Part shown: piece by piece, positions 40,336 through 48,617 of the stretch | Numbering within the stretch: the first letter of the stretch is position 1 | How the letters are laid out: each line of letters starts with the position of its first letter | Source: Deltaproteobacteria bacterium RBG_16_64_85 | GTDB taxonomy: Bacteria; Desulfobacterota; Deferrimicrobia; Deferrimicrobiales; Deferrimicrobiaceae | Length of the DNA: 64,000 nt | Direction: 5' to 3' | NCBI GenBank assembly: GCA_001798885.1 | Contig: MGQW01000080.1 | Span: 1 to 64,000 of the forward strand | Notes under the pieces: model-generated | Databases searched by the model: none | What the model was told of the DNA's origin: nothing | What the model saw: only the letters and a program-made list of their open reading frames with translations | Program-made: the position numbers and the translations under genes

Positions 40336-40410
40336 CCTATTTTTCTTGTCGGCTTGACCCCACCTTCCCGCATCGCCTGGCGTGCCAAGCCGGGGTAAGA
40401 TGACATCAAG

Positions 40411-42648
40411 ATGTCCACGCCGCCGACAACGCCGCTGTATGTGGAAGTGGCCGTGCCGCTTCCGATCGACCATACGTTCACCTACCGGGTTCCGCAGGGG
40501 GAGGAAGGGCGCGCGAAGATCGGCGTTCGCGTCCTCGTCCCGTTCGGGCCGCGGCGGGTCACCGGCCTGATCGTCGCGGAGGTGGACGGGTCCGCGCTCG
40601 AAGGCCGGGAGGCAAAACCGGTCCTTGCCTTTCTCGACGAGGAACCGTACGTCACTCCCCGCCACCTCGCATTCCTCTCCGCGGCGGCGCGCGAGTGCCT
40701 TTCGCCCATCGGCGAGATGCTGCGCGCGGCCCTCCCCCGCGGGCTTCCCCGGAGAGAGGCTCCGTCGGTTCCCCGGACCGAAACATTTTTCCATCCGGCG
40801 CCCGGCGCCGACGAATTGCCGATGACGCCCAAGCAGCGGCAAGTGGTCGCGGCGGTCCTCGAGGCGGGGGAGATCTCCGCCTCGGAGATTTCGGCGCGAG
40901 TCCCCGGCGGGGCGGACGCCGCCCGGAGACTTGCGGCGAAGGGAATGCTCTTGTCCTCGACGCGGGAGAAACCTGTCGGGCTTTCCGCTGCCCATCTTCC
41001 CGACACGTCGGGGGAGATCGTGCCCACGCATCAGCAGGAGGCGGCCCTGGCGAAGGTCGGCGTGGCCCTTGCCTCGGGGAAGTTCGCCGCGTTCGTGCTC
41101 CACGGGATCACGGGGTCCGGAAAGACGGAGGTCTACCTGCGGGCCATCGAGCAGGTCCGCCTCACGGGGAGACAAGCGGTGTTTCTCGTCCCCGAGATCG
41201 CCCTCACTCCGCAACTGCTCGGGCGTGTGAAGTCCCGGTTCGGGGAGGGGGTGGCCGTCCTGCACAGCGGTCTTTCTCCCGCCGAGCGTGCGGCCCAGTG
41301 GAAACGGGTCCGCGCCGGCGAGGTCTTCCTTTCCGTCGGGGCGCGCTCCGCCGTCTTCTCTCCCTTCCCCGTGCCGGGGCTGTTCATCGTCGACGAGGAG
41401 CACGATTCCGCCTATAAGCAGGAAGACGGGATCCGCTACCAGGCGCGCGACCTCGCCCTGCTGCGCGGGAAAATGGAGGACGCCGTCGTCCTGCTGGGCT
41501 CCGCGACGCCCTCCGCGGAATCCGTCCACAGGACGCGAACGGGGGAGGCCGTGCTCCTCTCCCTGCCGGAGCGGATCGGCGGAAGGGAGCTCCCGGAAAT
41601 CCTGGTCGTGGACCTCAAGGATCGTGCGGGCATGCGGGGAGCCGACCGCTACTTCTCCCCCGAGCTGGAAGCGGCGATCGAAGAGACCCTCTCCCGCGGG
41701 GAGAAGGCGATGCTCTTCCTGAACCGGAGGGGATACGCACCCGCCATCACCTGCCTGGACTGCGGGGAGACCGCTCGCTGCCGGAACTGCAGGGTCTCGT
41801 TGACCTTCCACCAGCAGCACGGCGCGCTGTTGTGCCACTATTGCAACGCGCGCACTGCGCCCCCCGAGAAGTGCGCCGCGTGCGGCGGGCACAGGATCGC
41901 CCAGGTGGGGATCGGCACGGAGCGCCTGCTTGCATGGGCCGCAAAGCGGTGGAAGGACGCCCGGGTCGCGCGCCTCGACTCCGACGTCAGTCGGCGGAAG
42001 GGAGCCTATGGAGAGATTCTCTCCCGGATGCACGCGGGGGACGTGGACATCCTCGTGGGGACCCAGATGATCGCCAAGGGGCACGATTTCCCCGAGGTGA
42101 CGCTCGTGGGAGTGCTGCTGGCCGACCTGTCCCTCTCCTTTCCCGATTTCCGGTCGGCGGAGCGGACGTTCCAGATCTTGACGCAGGTGGCGGGGCGCGC
42201 GGGGAGGGGAGATCGTGCGGGCAAGGTGATCGTCCAGACCCTGTCCCCGGATCACGTCTGCATCCGCATGGCGGCGAGGCACGATTTCGCCGGTTTCATG
42301 GCGGAGGAGCTGGCGGCGCGGGAGGCCCTCGGCTACCCGCCTTTCGGGCGGATGCTCCTCCTGCGCCTGTGGGGACCTTCGGCCGGGAAGGTCCGCGAGG
42401 CGGCGGCGGAGGTGGCGGAGGCGCTGGCGGGACCGGTATCCGCCGCGGGGATCCAACTGCTGGGCCCCGCGCCCTCGCCCATTTCCCTCGTGAAGCGGAA
42501 GCACCATTACCAGGTTCTCCTCAAGATGCCCGTGCGGTTCCCCGTGGGAGATTTCTTCCCTTCGCTGATGCGCTCCCTGCGCGACGTCGTCCGCAAGTAC
42601 AGCGTCCGCATGGAGGCCGACGTCGATCCCTACAACATGATGGTCTAG
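40411..42648 (+). CDS. priA: Primosomal replication-restart helicase PriA
   Basis: The 745-residue protein begins with the PriA 3'-OH-binding domain (VEVAVPLPIDHTFTYRVP). The helicase core follows with Walker A TGSGKTEVYL, DEEH-type Walker B (VDEEHDSAYKQ), GSATPS and QVAGRAGRG. The zinc region has eight Cys: CLDC, CRNC, CHYC and CAAC. It reloads the replisome at repaired or stalled forks. The start is the ATG at 40411, with only a weak upstream GGGG. The gene stands alone, 76 bp after the tRNA. Confidence 0.93.
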   Translation: MSTPPTTPLYVEVAVPLPIDHTFTYRVPQGEEGRAKIGVRVLVPFGPRRVTGLIVAEVDGSALEGREAKPVLAFLDEEPYVTPRHLAFLSAAARECLSPIGEMLRAALPRGLPRREAPSVPRTETFFHPAPGADELPMTPKQRQVVAAVLEAGEISASEISARVPGGADAARRLAAKGMLLSSTREKPVGLSAAHLPDTSGEIVPTHQQEAALAKVGVALASGKFAAFVLHGITGSGKTEVYLRAIEQVRLTGRQAVFLVPEIALTPQLLGRVKSRFGEGVAVLHSGLSPAERAAQWKRVRAGEVFLSVGARSAVFSPFPVPGLFIVDEEHDSAYKQEDGIRYQARDLALLRGKMEDAVVLLGSATPSAESVHRTRTGEAVLLSLPERIGGRELPEILVVDLKDRAGMRGADRYFSPELEAAIEETLSRGEKAMLFLNRRGYAPAITCLDCGETARCRNCRVSLTFHQQHGALLCHYCNARTAPPEKCAACGGHRIAQVGIGTERLLAWAAKRWKDARVARLDSDVSRRKGAYGEILSRMHAGDVDILVGTQMIAKGHDFPEVTLVGVLLADLSLSFPDFRSAERTFQILTQVAGRAGRGDRAGKVIVQTLSPDHVCIRMAARHDFAGFMAEELAAREALGYPPFGRMLLLRLWGPSAGKVREAAAEVAEALAGPVSAAGIQLLGPAPSPISLVKRKHHYQVLLKMPVRFPVGDFFPSLMRSLRDVVRKYSVRMEADVDPYNMMV

Positions 42649-42703
42649 CGCGGCCGCGCACCCGGGACTGGCTCCGCCGGATCCTCCTGCGACATGCGCT
42701 CCA

Positions 42704-42728
42704 AACGGAAGGCGCAGCGCCTTCCGTT
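42704..42728. repeat. Perfect 12-bp-arm palindrome after priA
   Basis: AACGGAAGGCGC (42704-42715) and its exact complement GCGCCTTCCGTT (42717-42728) are separated by one base. No T-run follows on either side. It could be a transcription-end hairpin of priA or a protein-binding site. Confidence 0.6.
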
Positions 42729-42798
42729 GATGGCGCGTACCGGCGCCGGCACGGGGATTGCCCTCTCCCGCGGCAAATACTCCTCGGGAGGTCGTGCC

Positions 42799-43158
42799 AT
42801 GAGAGTGCATTACGTGCTGAACCACGGCGGGACGCCGGAATCCAGGCTGGCGGATGTGGAAATCCATTTCGAGGAAGGTTTGTTATCCGGACTCAAGCTG
42901 GTCGGATGCTCGGTCTGGCGTTCGCGGAAGGGGGAGGAGCCGACGGTCCTCGTCCCTTCCCGGTCGTACGCCACTGCGGGCGGCGTCCGCTACTACGAGC
43001 TGCTGCGCCCCTCGGAGGAAGGGAAGCCCGCGGACGACCCTACGGGAAAACTCGCGGTGCGGAACTTCAAGCAGTACATCCGGAACGAGTATGTGAAAAT
43101 CGCCGCTCTGCCGGAAAAAAAGGGGGAGGGAAACGGGAAAGCGGCAGCTTCCCGGTAA
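42799..43158 (+). CDS. Hypothetical small protein, weakly SpoVG-like
   Basis: I use the ATG at 42799 preceded by GGGAGGTCGTGCC; the frame is open to 42694 but passes through the palindrome. The 119-residue protein has a beta-rich middle with LADVEIHFEEGLLSGLKLVGCSVW and VLVPSRSY, a layout that faintly recalls SpoVG-type RNA-binding proteins, and a basic tail (PEKKGEGNGKAAASR). I cannot name a family. There is no membrane segment or metal motif. The neighbours are priA and a convergent small gene. Confidence 0.5.
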   Translation: MRVHYVLNHGGTPESRLADVEIHFEEGLLSGLKLVGCSVWRSRKGEEPTVLVPSRSYATAGGVRYYELLRPSEEGKPADDPTGKLAVRNFKQYIRNEYVKIAALPEKKGEGNGKAAASR

Positions 43159-43176
43159 CCGGCGGGGGAAAAACGA

Positions 43177-43407
43177 CTACCGGGGTGGGAGGGCCCGTCC
43201 TTCCACCCCTTGCGCCATTCTTGCTTCCTGACCGTCGAGGGCGGTTAAAAAGGCTTCCTGCGGCGAAGCCGAAAACATTTTCCTTGCAAGATAGAGGAGG
43301 CCGCCCAGGTTGTCTCCCCGGTCTTTTGTGCGTCGTTCCAATACCGTTCCGATCTGTACCTTCGTCTTTCTCACATAATCTACGCGGTACACGGAAACGG
43401 GCTTCAT
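43177..43407 (-). CDS. Hypothetical 76-residue protein
   Basis: The start is the ATG at 43407 with GGAGGTGAG directly upstream. The protein begins MKPVSVYRVDYVRKTKVQIG, rich in beta strand, then has a helical part with ERRTKDRGDNLGGLLYLARKMF and SPQEAFLTA. It resembles a family of small conserved hypotheticals in Deltaproteobacteria that I cannot name. It is cytosolic and has no Cys. A TATAAT -10 box at 43446-43441 on the minus strand lies 34 bp before the start. Confidence 0.55.
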   Translation of the reverse strand: MKPVSVYRVDYVRKTKVQIGTVLERRTKDRGDNLGGLLYLARKMFSASPQEAFLTALDGQEARMAQGVEGRALPPR

Positions 43408-43440
43408 CTCACCTCCGCCGTTTCGACATGAATTTGCCTC

Positions 43441-43446
43441 ATTATA
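43441..43446 (-). promoter_or_regulatory. -10 box upstream of the 76-residue gene
   Basis: The minus strand reads TATAAT here, a perfect -10 hexamer about 34 bp before the ATG at 43407. The -35 position has no good match. Confidence 0.35.
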
Positions 43447-43541
43447 GTGACTTGCGGAACAGTAGAACAGAAAAAGTTGATGAAAAAATAACGGATCCGG
43501 CCCTACAATCAACTTTTATCTCGTTGAGAGAAGGGAGCGGA

Positions 43542-44036
43542 ATGCCGGATACGGGCGAAAAGGTCGCACAGGCCACACGCCAGCGCGCAGCCGTCTATGC
43601 TCACCTCCTTCGCGTTCTTAAGGGAAGATTGGGCGAGGAAGAGGCAGTCGCCATTCTGTGCGAGGCGATTTACGCTCACGGAAAGGAAAAATCCATGAAG
43701 GGGTATTCGCTTGCGGCGCGCACCGGTGACCTGGTGCAGGCGGCGAGGGAGTTCGCCAGCCCCGATCCCGTGAAGCAACACCAGTTTGCTCCCCGGATCG
43801 TCTCCGCGAACGGGGAAGAGGCGGTGATCGCGATGTCCCGCTGCCCGCTGGTCGACCAGTGGAAGGAAATGGGGTTTCCGCAGGAGGAAGTGTCGCTCCT
43901 GTGCCGGATCGCCCATTCGGTCGATTTCGGGACGTGGGAAGGGGCTCTCGGGTTTTCGCTTCGATTCGAGGGGACCCGGGGCGAAGGAAAGGACGAGTGT
44001 GTCCTGCGCGTGCGGAAAACCAAGACTCCGAGGTAG
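43542..44036 (+). CDS. L-2-amino-thiazoline-4-carboxylic acid hydrolase family protein
   Basis: The start is the ATG at 43542 after AAGGGAGCGG, giving 164 residues. The sequence has the features of the ATC hydrolase family (PF14196): a helical N-terminus (RQRAAVYAHLLRVLKG), RCPLVDQWKEMGFPQEEVSLLCRIAHSVDFG with Cys in the helix, and a beta C-terminus (GFSLRFEGTR). Pseudomonas members open the thiazoline ring on the way to L-cysteine; here the activity is untested. It is followed by a small diheme cytochrome after 8 bp, an odd pairing. Confidence 0.65.
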   Translation: MPDTGEKVAQATRQRAAVYAHLLRVLKGRLGEEEAVAILCEAIYAHGKEKSMKGYSLAARTGDLVQAAREFASPDPVKQHQFAPRIVSANGEEAVIAMSRCPLVDQWKEMGFPQEEVSLLCRIAHSVDFGTWEGALGFSLRFEGTRGEGKDECVLRVRKTKTPR

Positions 44037-44044
44037 CAAAGAGG

Positions 44045-44281
44045 ATGAAGACGAAGGACGTCCATTTCCTCATCATGGTGGTGGTGGTCATCGGGTTGCT
44101 CATGGTTCTCTACCTCACCGGGCGTCCCCGCTACTTGACCCGTGCGGAGCCTCACCTGAAAGCCGCTACCGACGCGGAGTGCTTCTCCTGCCATGACGAC
44201 GGAAAGGTGTTTCCGATGACCAAGGAACACCCGCTCCGCAAGAAGAACTGCCGGCAATGCCACCGGTTCGAACGAAGATAG
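44045..44281 (+). CDS. Small membrane-anchored diheme cytochrome c
   Basis: The 78-residue protein starts with the ATG at 44045 (GAGG close by). An N-terminal helix (about 8-25, FLIMVVVVIGLLMVLYLT) is an anchor or signal. Two heme motifs follow, CFSCH and CRQCH, about 25 residues apart, with an additional EHPLRKK His. It is similar in plan to small electron-transfer subunits found near multiheme complexes. It lies 8 bp after the ATC hydrolase-family gene and overlaps or abuts the endonuclease IV start. Confidence 0.75.
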   Translation: MKTKDVHFLIMVVVVIGLLMVLYLTGRPRYLTRAEPHLKAATDAECFSCHDDGKVFPMTKEHPLRKKNCRQCHRFERR

Positions 44282-44283
44282 AG

Positions 44284-45168
44284 GTGAATCCCGGACGCAG
44301 GCTTCCTCCCCTCGGCGCGCACGTCTCGGTGGCCGGAGGGGTCGCCACCGCCCCCGGGCGGGGGAAAACGATCGGCGCCGACGTCATCCAGATTTTTTCC
44401 AAGCAGCAGACCCGGTGGATGGGGAAGGCGCTGGAGGAGGACGACGTCCGGGGGTTCCGGGACGAGACTGCCCGCACGGGCGTCCGCACGGTGGCCATCC
44501 ACTGCGCGTACCTCATCAACCTGGGCTCCGCGAAGGAGGCGGTCCGGACGCGCTCCCTGTACGCGCTCGAGGACGAGGCTTCCCGCGCCGCGATGCTGTC
44601 GGTTCCGTACCTGGTGCTGCACCCGGGATCGAGCGGAGAGGACCCGGAAGAAGCCGGGATCGCGCGGATCGCTTCGGCGCTCCGGACGTTCGGCCGGTTC
44701 CCCAAGGGGGTGACCCTTCTGCTGGAGAACACGGCCGGGCAGGGGAATTCCATCGGGCGCACGATGGAGCAGATCCGGAGGCTGCTGGACGCCGCCGGGG
44801 CCCCGCCGGACGTGGCCGTCTGCCTGGACAGCGCGCATCTGTTCGAGGCGGGATATGATATTGCGAGCGTGGACGGATGGGGGAACCTGCTCGCGGAAAT
44901 GGAACGGCGCGCCGTCCTGCCGCTGGTGCGGATGTGGCACCTGAACGACTCCCGGACCGATTTCGGAAGCCGCGTCGACCGGCATTTCCACATCGGCGAG
45001 GGGAAGATCGGCCTGGACGCCTTCCGGAGGATCCTGACCCACCGCGCGTTCCGCGAGCTGCCGATGGTGCTGGAGACCCCCAAGGACGGGGACGATGATG
45101 ACGAAATGGACATCCGGAACCTGGCGACGCTGCGCGGGCTCGCCGGTCCCCGCCGGAAAAAGGAATAG
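44284..45168 (+). CDS. nfo: Endonuclease IV (AP endonuclease)
   Basis: The start is taken as the GTG at 44284 just after the cytochrome stop; an ATG at 44257 inside it is the alternative. The 294-residue protein begins at LGAHVSVAGG, the conserved Nfo N-terminus. Further motifs are HCAYLINLG, LVLHPGS, LLENTAGQGN, VCLDSAHLFEAGYD, MWHLNDSRTDFGSRVDRHFHIGEG and the final Glu in MVLETPK, which together supply the three-zinc site. It cuts DNA 5' to abasic sites. Translation may be coupled to the cytochrome. Confidence 0.9.
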   Translation: MNPGRRLPPLGAHVSVAGGVATAPGRGKTIGADVIQIFSKQQTRWMGKALEEDDVRGFRDETARTGVRTVAIHCAYLINLGSAKEAVRTRSLYALEDEASRAAMLSVPYLVLHPGSSGEDPEEAGIARIASALRTFGRFPKGVTLLLENTAGQGNSIGRTMEQIRRLLDAAGAPPDVAVCLDSAHLFEAGYDIASVDGWGNLLAEMERRAVLPLVRMWHLNDSRTDFGSRVDRHFHIGEGKIGLDAFRRILTHRAFRELPMVLETPKDGDDDDEMDIRNLATLRGLAGPRRKKE

Positions 45169-45185
45169 GGAAGAGGAGCAGGGGA

Positions 45186-45776
45186 ATGGACTACGAGGCG
45201 ATCACGGCACTGGCCAAGCACCACAAGCAGGTCTTCGGGCGGATCGTGAAGTGCGAGATGTACAAACTGGATGACGGAAAGATGCTCGCCCTGTCCCGGA
45301 TGCACGACGACTACCACGACATGAACCTGGCCATCCTCCTGGACGACAAATTCCACATCGAGGAGGTCGGGGGGGAGATGGAACGGATCCCCTATCCGTG
45401 CTGCGAGAAGAAACCCCTCGAGATGCTTTCCTCCTTGAAGGGGATCGGGGTCCTCGAGCGCGGGGGGCTGAAGAAGGTCAAGGAGCGCATCCCCCGGAAC
45501 CTGGGCTGCACCCACGTCTACGAGATGATCGAGTCCACCTTCCGGTCGATCTTCGTGGGGTCGTACAGCATCCACGGGCAGAAGTGGGAAGGGGTCCTCG
45601 CGCTGGACCTGGAGGAGAACCGCCAGCTCGGTCTCCAGTCTCCCGTCCTGGTCGACACGTGCTACGCCTTCAACCGGGAGTCGGTCGACGGCGAGGTCCT
45701 GGCCCGCGCCCGGAGGAAGGTCGAGCAAGCCAGGAAGAAGATGGCCGCCATCGAGGAGGTCAAGCGGGGGGAATAA
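45186..45776 (+). CDS. DUF2889 family protein
   Basis: The 196-residue protein contains the DUF2889 pattern: MHDDYHDMNLAILLDD, EMERIPYPCC, LKGIGVLERGGLKKV and LGCTHVYEMIESTF. It is soluble and has no known cofactor motif. Some members are adjacent to metabolism of aromatic or branched compounds, but no activity is established. It lies 17 bp after nfo and 110 bp before the DUF4139 gene. Confidence 0.75.
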   Translation: MDYEAITALAKHHKQVFGRIVKCEMYKLDDGKMLALSRMHDDYHDMNLAILLDDKFHIEEVGGEMERIPYPCCEKKPLEMLSSLKGIGVLERGGLKKVKERIPRNLGCTHVYEMIESTFRSIFVGSYSIHGQKWEGVLALDLEENRQLGLQSPVLVDTCYAFNRESVDGEVLARARRKVEQARKKMAAIEEVKRGE

Positions 45777-45886
45777 TCCCGCGTACGGCCGCACGTCTTT
45801 TACGCGCCGGGAACTTTCTTCCGGTTTCGGCGGTCCATCCTTTCGCGGCCAGGATGCGTCGATTCCTGCCGCAGGCGAGGTGCGCG

Positions 45887-47515
45887 ATGCGACGGTTTCT
45901 TTTCCCGGCAAGTCTGGTTCTCTTCCTGTCGGCAACCTTTCCATGGACTCCGCTGTGTGCGGCCGAGATCACCTCCCGCGTGGGGAAAGTGGTTCTCTAT
46001 CCGGATCTGGCGGAAGTGACCCGCCTGGTCGACGTGGACGCGCCGACGGGGACGGTAGTTCTTCCGGGCCTTTCCTCCACCCTCTTTCCGGAGTCGATCT
46101 CCGTGAAGGTGCTGAGCGGCGCCGCGAGGATCGCCGGGGTCTCCTCGGAAGACATCTTCCGGACGGAAGCCGCGAGCGGGCGGGTCAAGGAGTTGGAGCG
46201 GAAGTTCGAGGAGCTCTCCGAAGGCAAGCGCGGCGCGGAAGAGGCCATCCGTGACGACAGGAAGGAGAAGGAGCTTCTGGAGAGCGGCGTCCGGTCGGTT
46301 TTCTCGCCCGGGGAGGAGGCCGACGCGCGGAAGAGCGTTCGTCAGCCCCGTCTGACGACCGCCGAGATCGAGGCCTCGCTTTCGCTTTTCCGCTCCCGGG
46401 CCCAGGCCATCGACGAGAGGATCCTGGAGAGGGAGCGCGCCGTCCGGGACTATGACAGGAAGATCGCAGCGGTCCGGCAGGAGTTGGACAAGATCCGCCC
46501 CGCCCGGCCCACGCAGGAGAAAGCGATCCGGATCGAGCTTGCCCGCCCCGCTGCGGGCCGCATCGCCGTGAGTTACCTGGTCCCTGCGGCGGGGTTCATC
46601 CCGCGGTACAACGTGCGGCTTCTCCCCGGGACGGGAAATCTCTCCTTCGAGCTGCTGGGCGAGGCGTGGCAGCGCACGGGCGAGGACTGGAAGGAGGCGG
46701 CATTCACCTTCTCCACCGGAAGACCCGGACGGACGGCCCAGCTTCCGCCGCTTCCCCTCCCCCCCTGGAACATCGATTTTCCCGCGCCCCCCATCGCGCG
46801 GCCGATGATGAAAATGCAGGCGCAGGATGCGCTGAGGGCGGGTTCCCCGGCAGCGCTGGAATCGGAAGCGAAGGAGGAAGCCCCGTCCGCTCCCGAACGC
46901 CGGTTCGCATCCTTCGACGTGACCCTTGAAGGAATGCACGCACTCCCCGGCAGCGGGGAGAAAAAGACCTTTGCGCTGGCCCGCCACGAACAGAAGGCGA
47001 AAGTTGCATGGCGCTCGATCCCGTGGATCGCCGAAGGGGGATTTCTTTCCGCCGAAGGGAGAAACGAGAGCGGGCTGCCGGTCCTCTCCTCCTCCGCGGG
47101 GCTCTTTGTAGAGGATGCGTACGCGGGGAAGGGCCGCCTGCAGGACATCCCGGAAGGCGCGGAGTTCACGATCGACTTCGGGAAGGATGACGCCGTCCAG
47201 GTGCGGCGCAGGGAAATCGAGAGGAAGCGGGAGGAGGGCGGGGTCTTCTCCAAGATGAAACGGCTCCGGTTCCGGTTCGAGATCGAGGTGGCCAATTACC
47301 GGAAGGAAACCGTCCCGCTCACGGTGCTCGACCGTGTCCCTCTTCCCCGCCACAAGGACATCGTGGTGAAGGACGTCGAAGTCGCCGGCGGCGGCAAGGT
47401 CGGCGAGGGCGGCGAGGTCCGGTGGGAGCTTCCGCTCGCGCCGGGAGAAAAAAGGAAGCTGGGGCTGTCGTTCACGGTGGAATACCCGGCGGACAAGGAG
47501 ATTTATGGGCTCTGA
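45887..47515 (+). CDS. DUF4139/DUF4140 (mucoidy-inhibitor MuiA-like) protein
   Basis: The start is the ATG at 45887 with GCGAGGTGCGCG before it; an ATG at 45854 is an alternative. The 542-residue protein has a signal peptide (FLFPASLVLFLSATF, cut near LCAAE). DUF4140 follows (VGKVVLYPDLAEVTRLVDVDAPTG), then a coiled-coil segment (residues about 95-200), and a C-terminal DUF4139 beta-domain (GRIAVSYLVPAAGF, RFRFEIEVANYRKETVPLTVLDRVPLP). Such proteins are exported and of unknown role. The stop overlaps the start of the aminopeptidase gene by 11 bp. Confidence 0.75.
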   Translation: MRRFLFPASLVLFLSATFPWTPLCAAEITSRVGKVVLYPDLAEVTRLVDVDAPTGTVVLPGLSSTLFPESISVKVLSGAARIAGVSSEDIFRTEAASGRVKELERKFEELSEGKRGAEEAIRDDRKEKELLESGVRSVFSPGEEADARKSVRQPRLTTAEIEASLSLFRSRAQAIDERILERERAVRDYDRKIAAVRQELDKIRPARPTQEKAIRIELARPAAGRIAVSYLVPAAGFIPRYNVRLLPGTGNLSFELLGEAWQRTGEDWKEAAFTFSTGRPGRTAQLPPLPLPPWNIDFPAPPIARPMMKMQAQDALRAGSPAALESEAKEEAPSAPERRFASFDVTLEGMHALPGSGEKKTFALARHEQKAKVAWRSIPWIAEGGFLSAEGRNESGLPVLSSSAGLFVEDAYAGKGRLQDIPEGAEFTIDFGKDDAVQVRRREIERKREEGGVFSKMKRLRFRFEIEVANYRKETVPLTVLDRVPLPRHKDIVVKDVEVAGGGKVGEGGEVRWELPLAPGEKRKLGLSFTVEYPADKEIYGL

Positions 47516-48602
47516 GGCGCAGGTCCGGCGGCTCGCCGGCATCCTGGTCCACCACTCGGTGAAGGCGAAGAAGGGGGAGATCGTCCGGATCTCGTGCAGC
47601 GATCTGGCCCGTCCCCTGTCGCTGGAGGTCTTCCGCGAGGTGCTGCGCGCGGGTGCGCACCCGCTGCTGTCCGTGGGGTTCGAGGATGCCCAGCGGATCT
47701 TCTTCGAGGAGGCCGCAGAGGCGCAGATCGCCCACCTGCCGCCGACGAAGCGGTACGAAGCGAAGAGGATCGACGCCGATATCGTCATCCTCGCCCCGGG
47801 CAACACCCGGGCCTTGAGCCACATCCCCCCGAAGAAACTGGCCGACAGGCGGAAGGCGACCAAGCCGATCTCCGAGATCGTCCTGCGCCGGGTCCGCTGG
47901 GTGCTGACCAACTTCCCGACCGAAGCGCTTGCACAGGAAACGGACCGGTCCCTCCCGGAGTACGAGAAGCTGTACTACCGGGCCGTGGACCAGGACTGGG
48001 CTGCGATGGGAAAAATGTTCCTCCGCGCGAAGAGGATCCTGGAAAAGAGCGCGCGGGTGCGGATCGTGGGGAAGGACACCGATCTCTCCTTTTCCATCAA
48101 GGGCCGCACGGCGATCCCCTGCGCGGGCGACTGCAACATGCCGGACGGGGAGATTTTCACGGCGCCGGTGGAGAGCTCCACGGAAGGGACGATCTCCTAC
48201 GAGTTCCCGGCGATCTACGGCGGCCGCGAGGTTTCCGGCATCCGGCTGACCTTCCGGAAAGGAAAAGTCGTCGGGGCCTCCGCCGACAAGAACGAGTCGA
48301 TCCTCAAGGAGATGCTGGCCGCCGACCCGGGAGCCCGCGTCCTGGGCGAGTTCGGCATCGGCGCCAACGCCGGGGTGACTTCCTTCACGCGGGACATCCT
48401 CCTCGACGAGAAGATGGGAGGGACGATCCACCTGGCCATCGGGCGCTCCTACCCGGAGTCCGGGGGAAGGAACGACTCCGCGGTCCACTGGGACATGATC
48501 AAGGACCTGCGGCGGGAGGGGGAGCTCTACCTCGACGGCAGGCCGGTCCTGCGTACGGGGCAGCTGTTCGGAAAGATCCCGCCGGGGATGAAGAGGAAGT
48601 AG
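47505..48602 (+). CDS. M29-family metallo-aminopeptidase
   Basis: The 365-residue protein matches the AmpS/AmpT/PepS type: GDCNMPDGEIFTAPVESSTEG with the first metal Glu, VLGEFGIGANAGV with the second Glu, GTIHLAIGRSYPESGG with His, and SAVHWDMI with the last His/Asp. It would remove N-terminal residues from peptides in the cytosol. The start overlaps the DUF4139 gene. The fused MFS-spermidine synthase gene starts 15 bp after its stop, so the three genes form one transcript. Confidence 0.9.
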   Translation: MGSEAQVRRLAGILVHHSVKAKKGEIVRISCSDLARPLSLEVFREVLRAGAHPLLSVGFEDAQRIFFEEAAEAQIAHLPPTKRYEAKRIDADIVILAPGNTRALSHIPPKKLADRRKATKPISEIVLRRVRWVLTNFPTEALAQETDRSLPEYEKLYYRAVDQDWAAMGKMFLRAKRILEKSARVRIVGKDTDLSFSIKGRTAIPCAGDCNMPDGEIFTAPVESSTEGTISYEFPAIYGGREVSGIRLTFRKGKVVGASADKNESILKEMLAADPGARVLGEFGIGANAGVTSFTRDILLDEKMGGTIHLAIGRSYPESGGRNDSAVHWDMIKDLRREGELYLDGRPVLRTGQLFGKIPPGMKRK

Positions 48603-48617
48603 GTCCGCGGCCCGTCC

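Noticed and set aside
39940-42867. A 975-codon minus-strand open frame across priA and the tRNA
   Set aside because: It is antisense to priA and includes the RRDLNPRPPRCERG-type peptide that arises from reading the reverse strand of tRNA genes. It is the usual false ORF of high-GC DNA.
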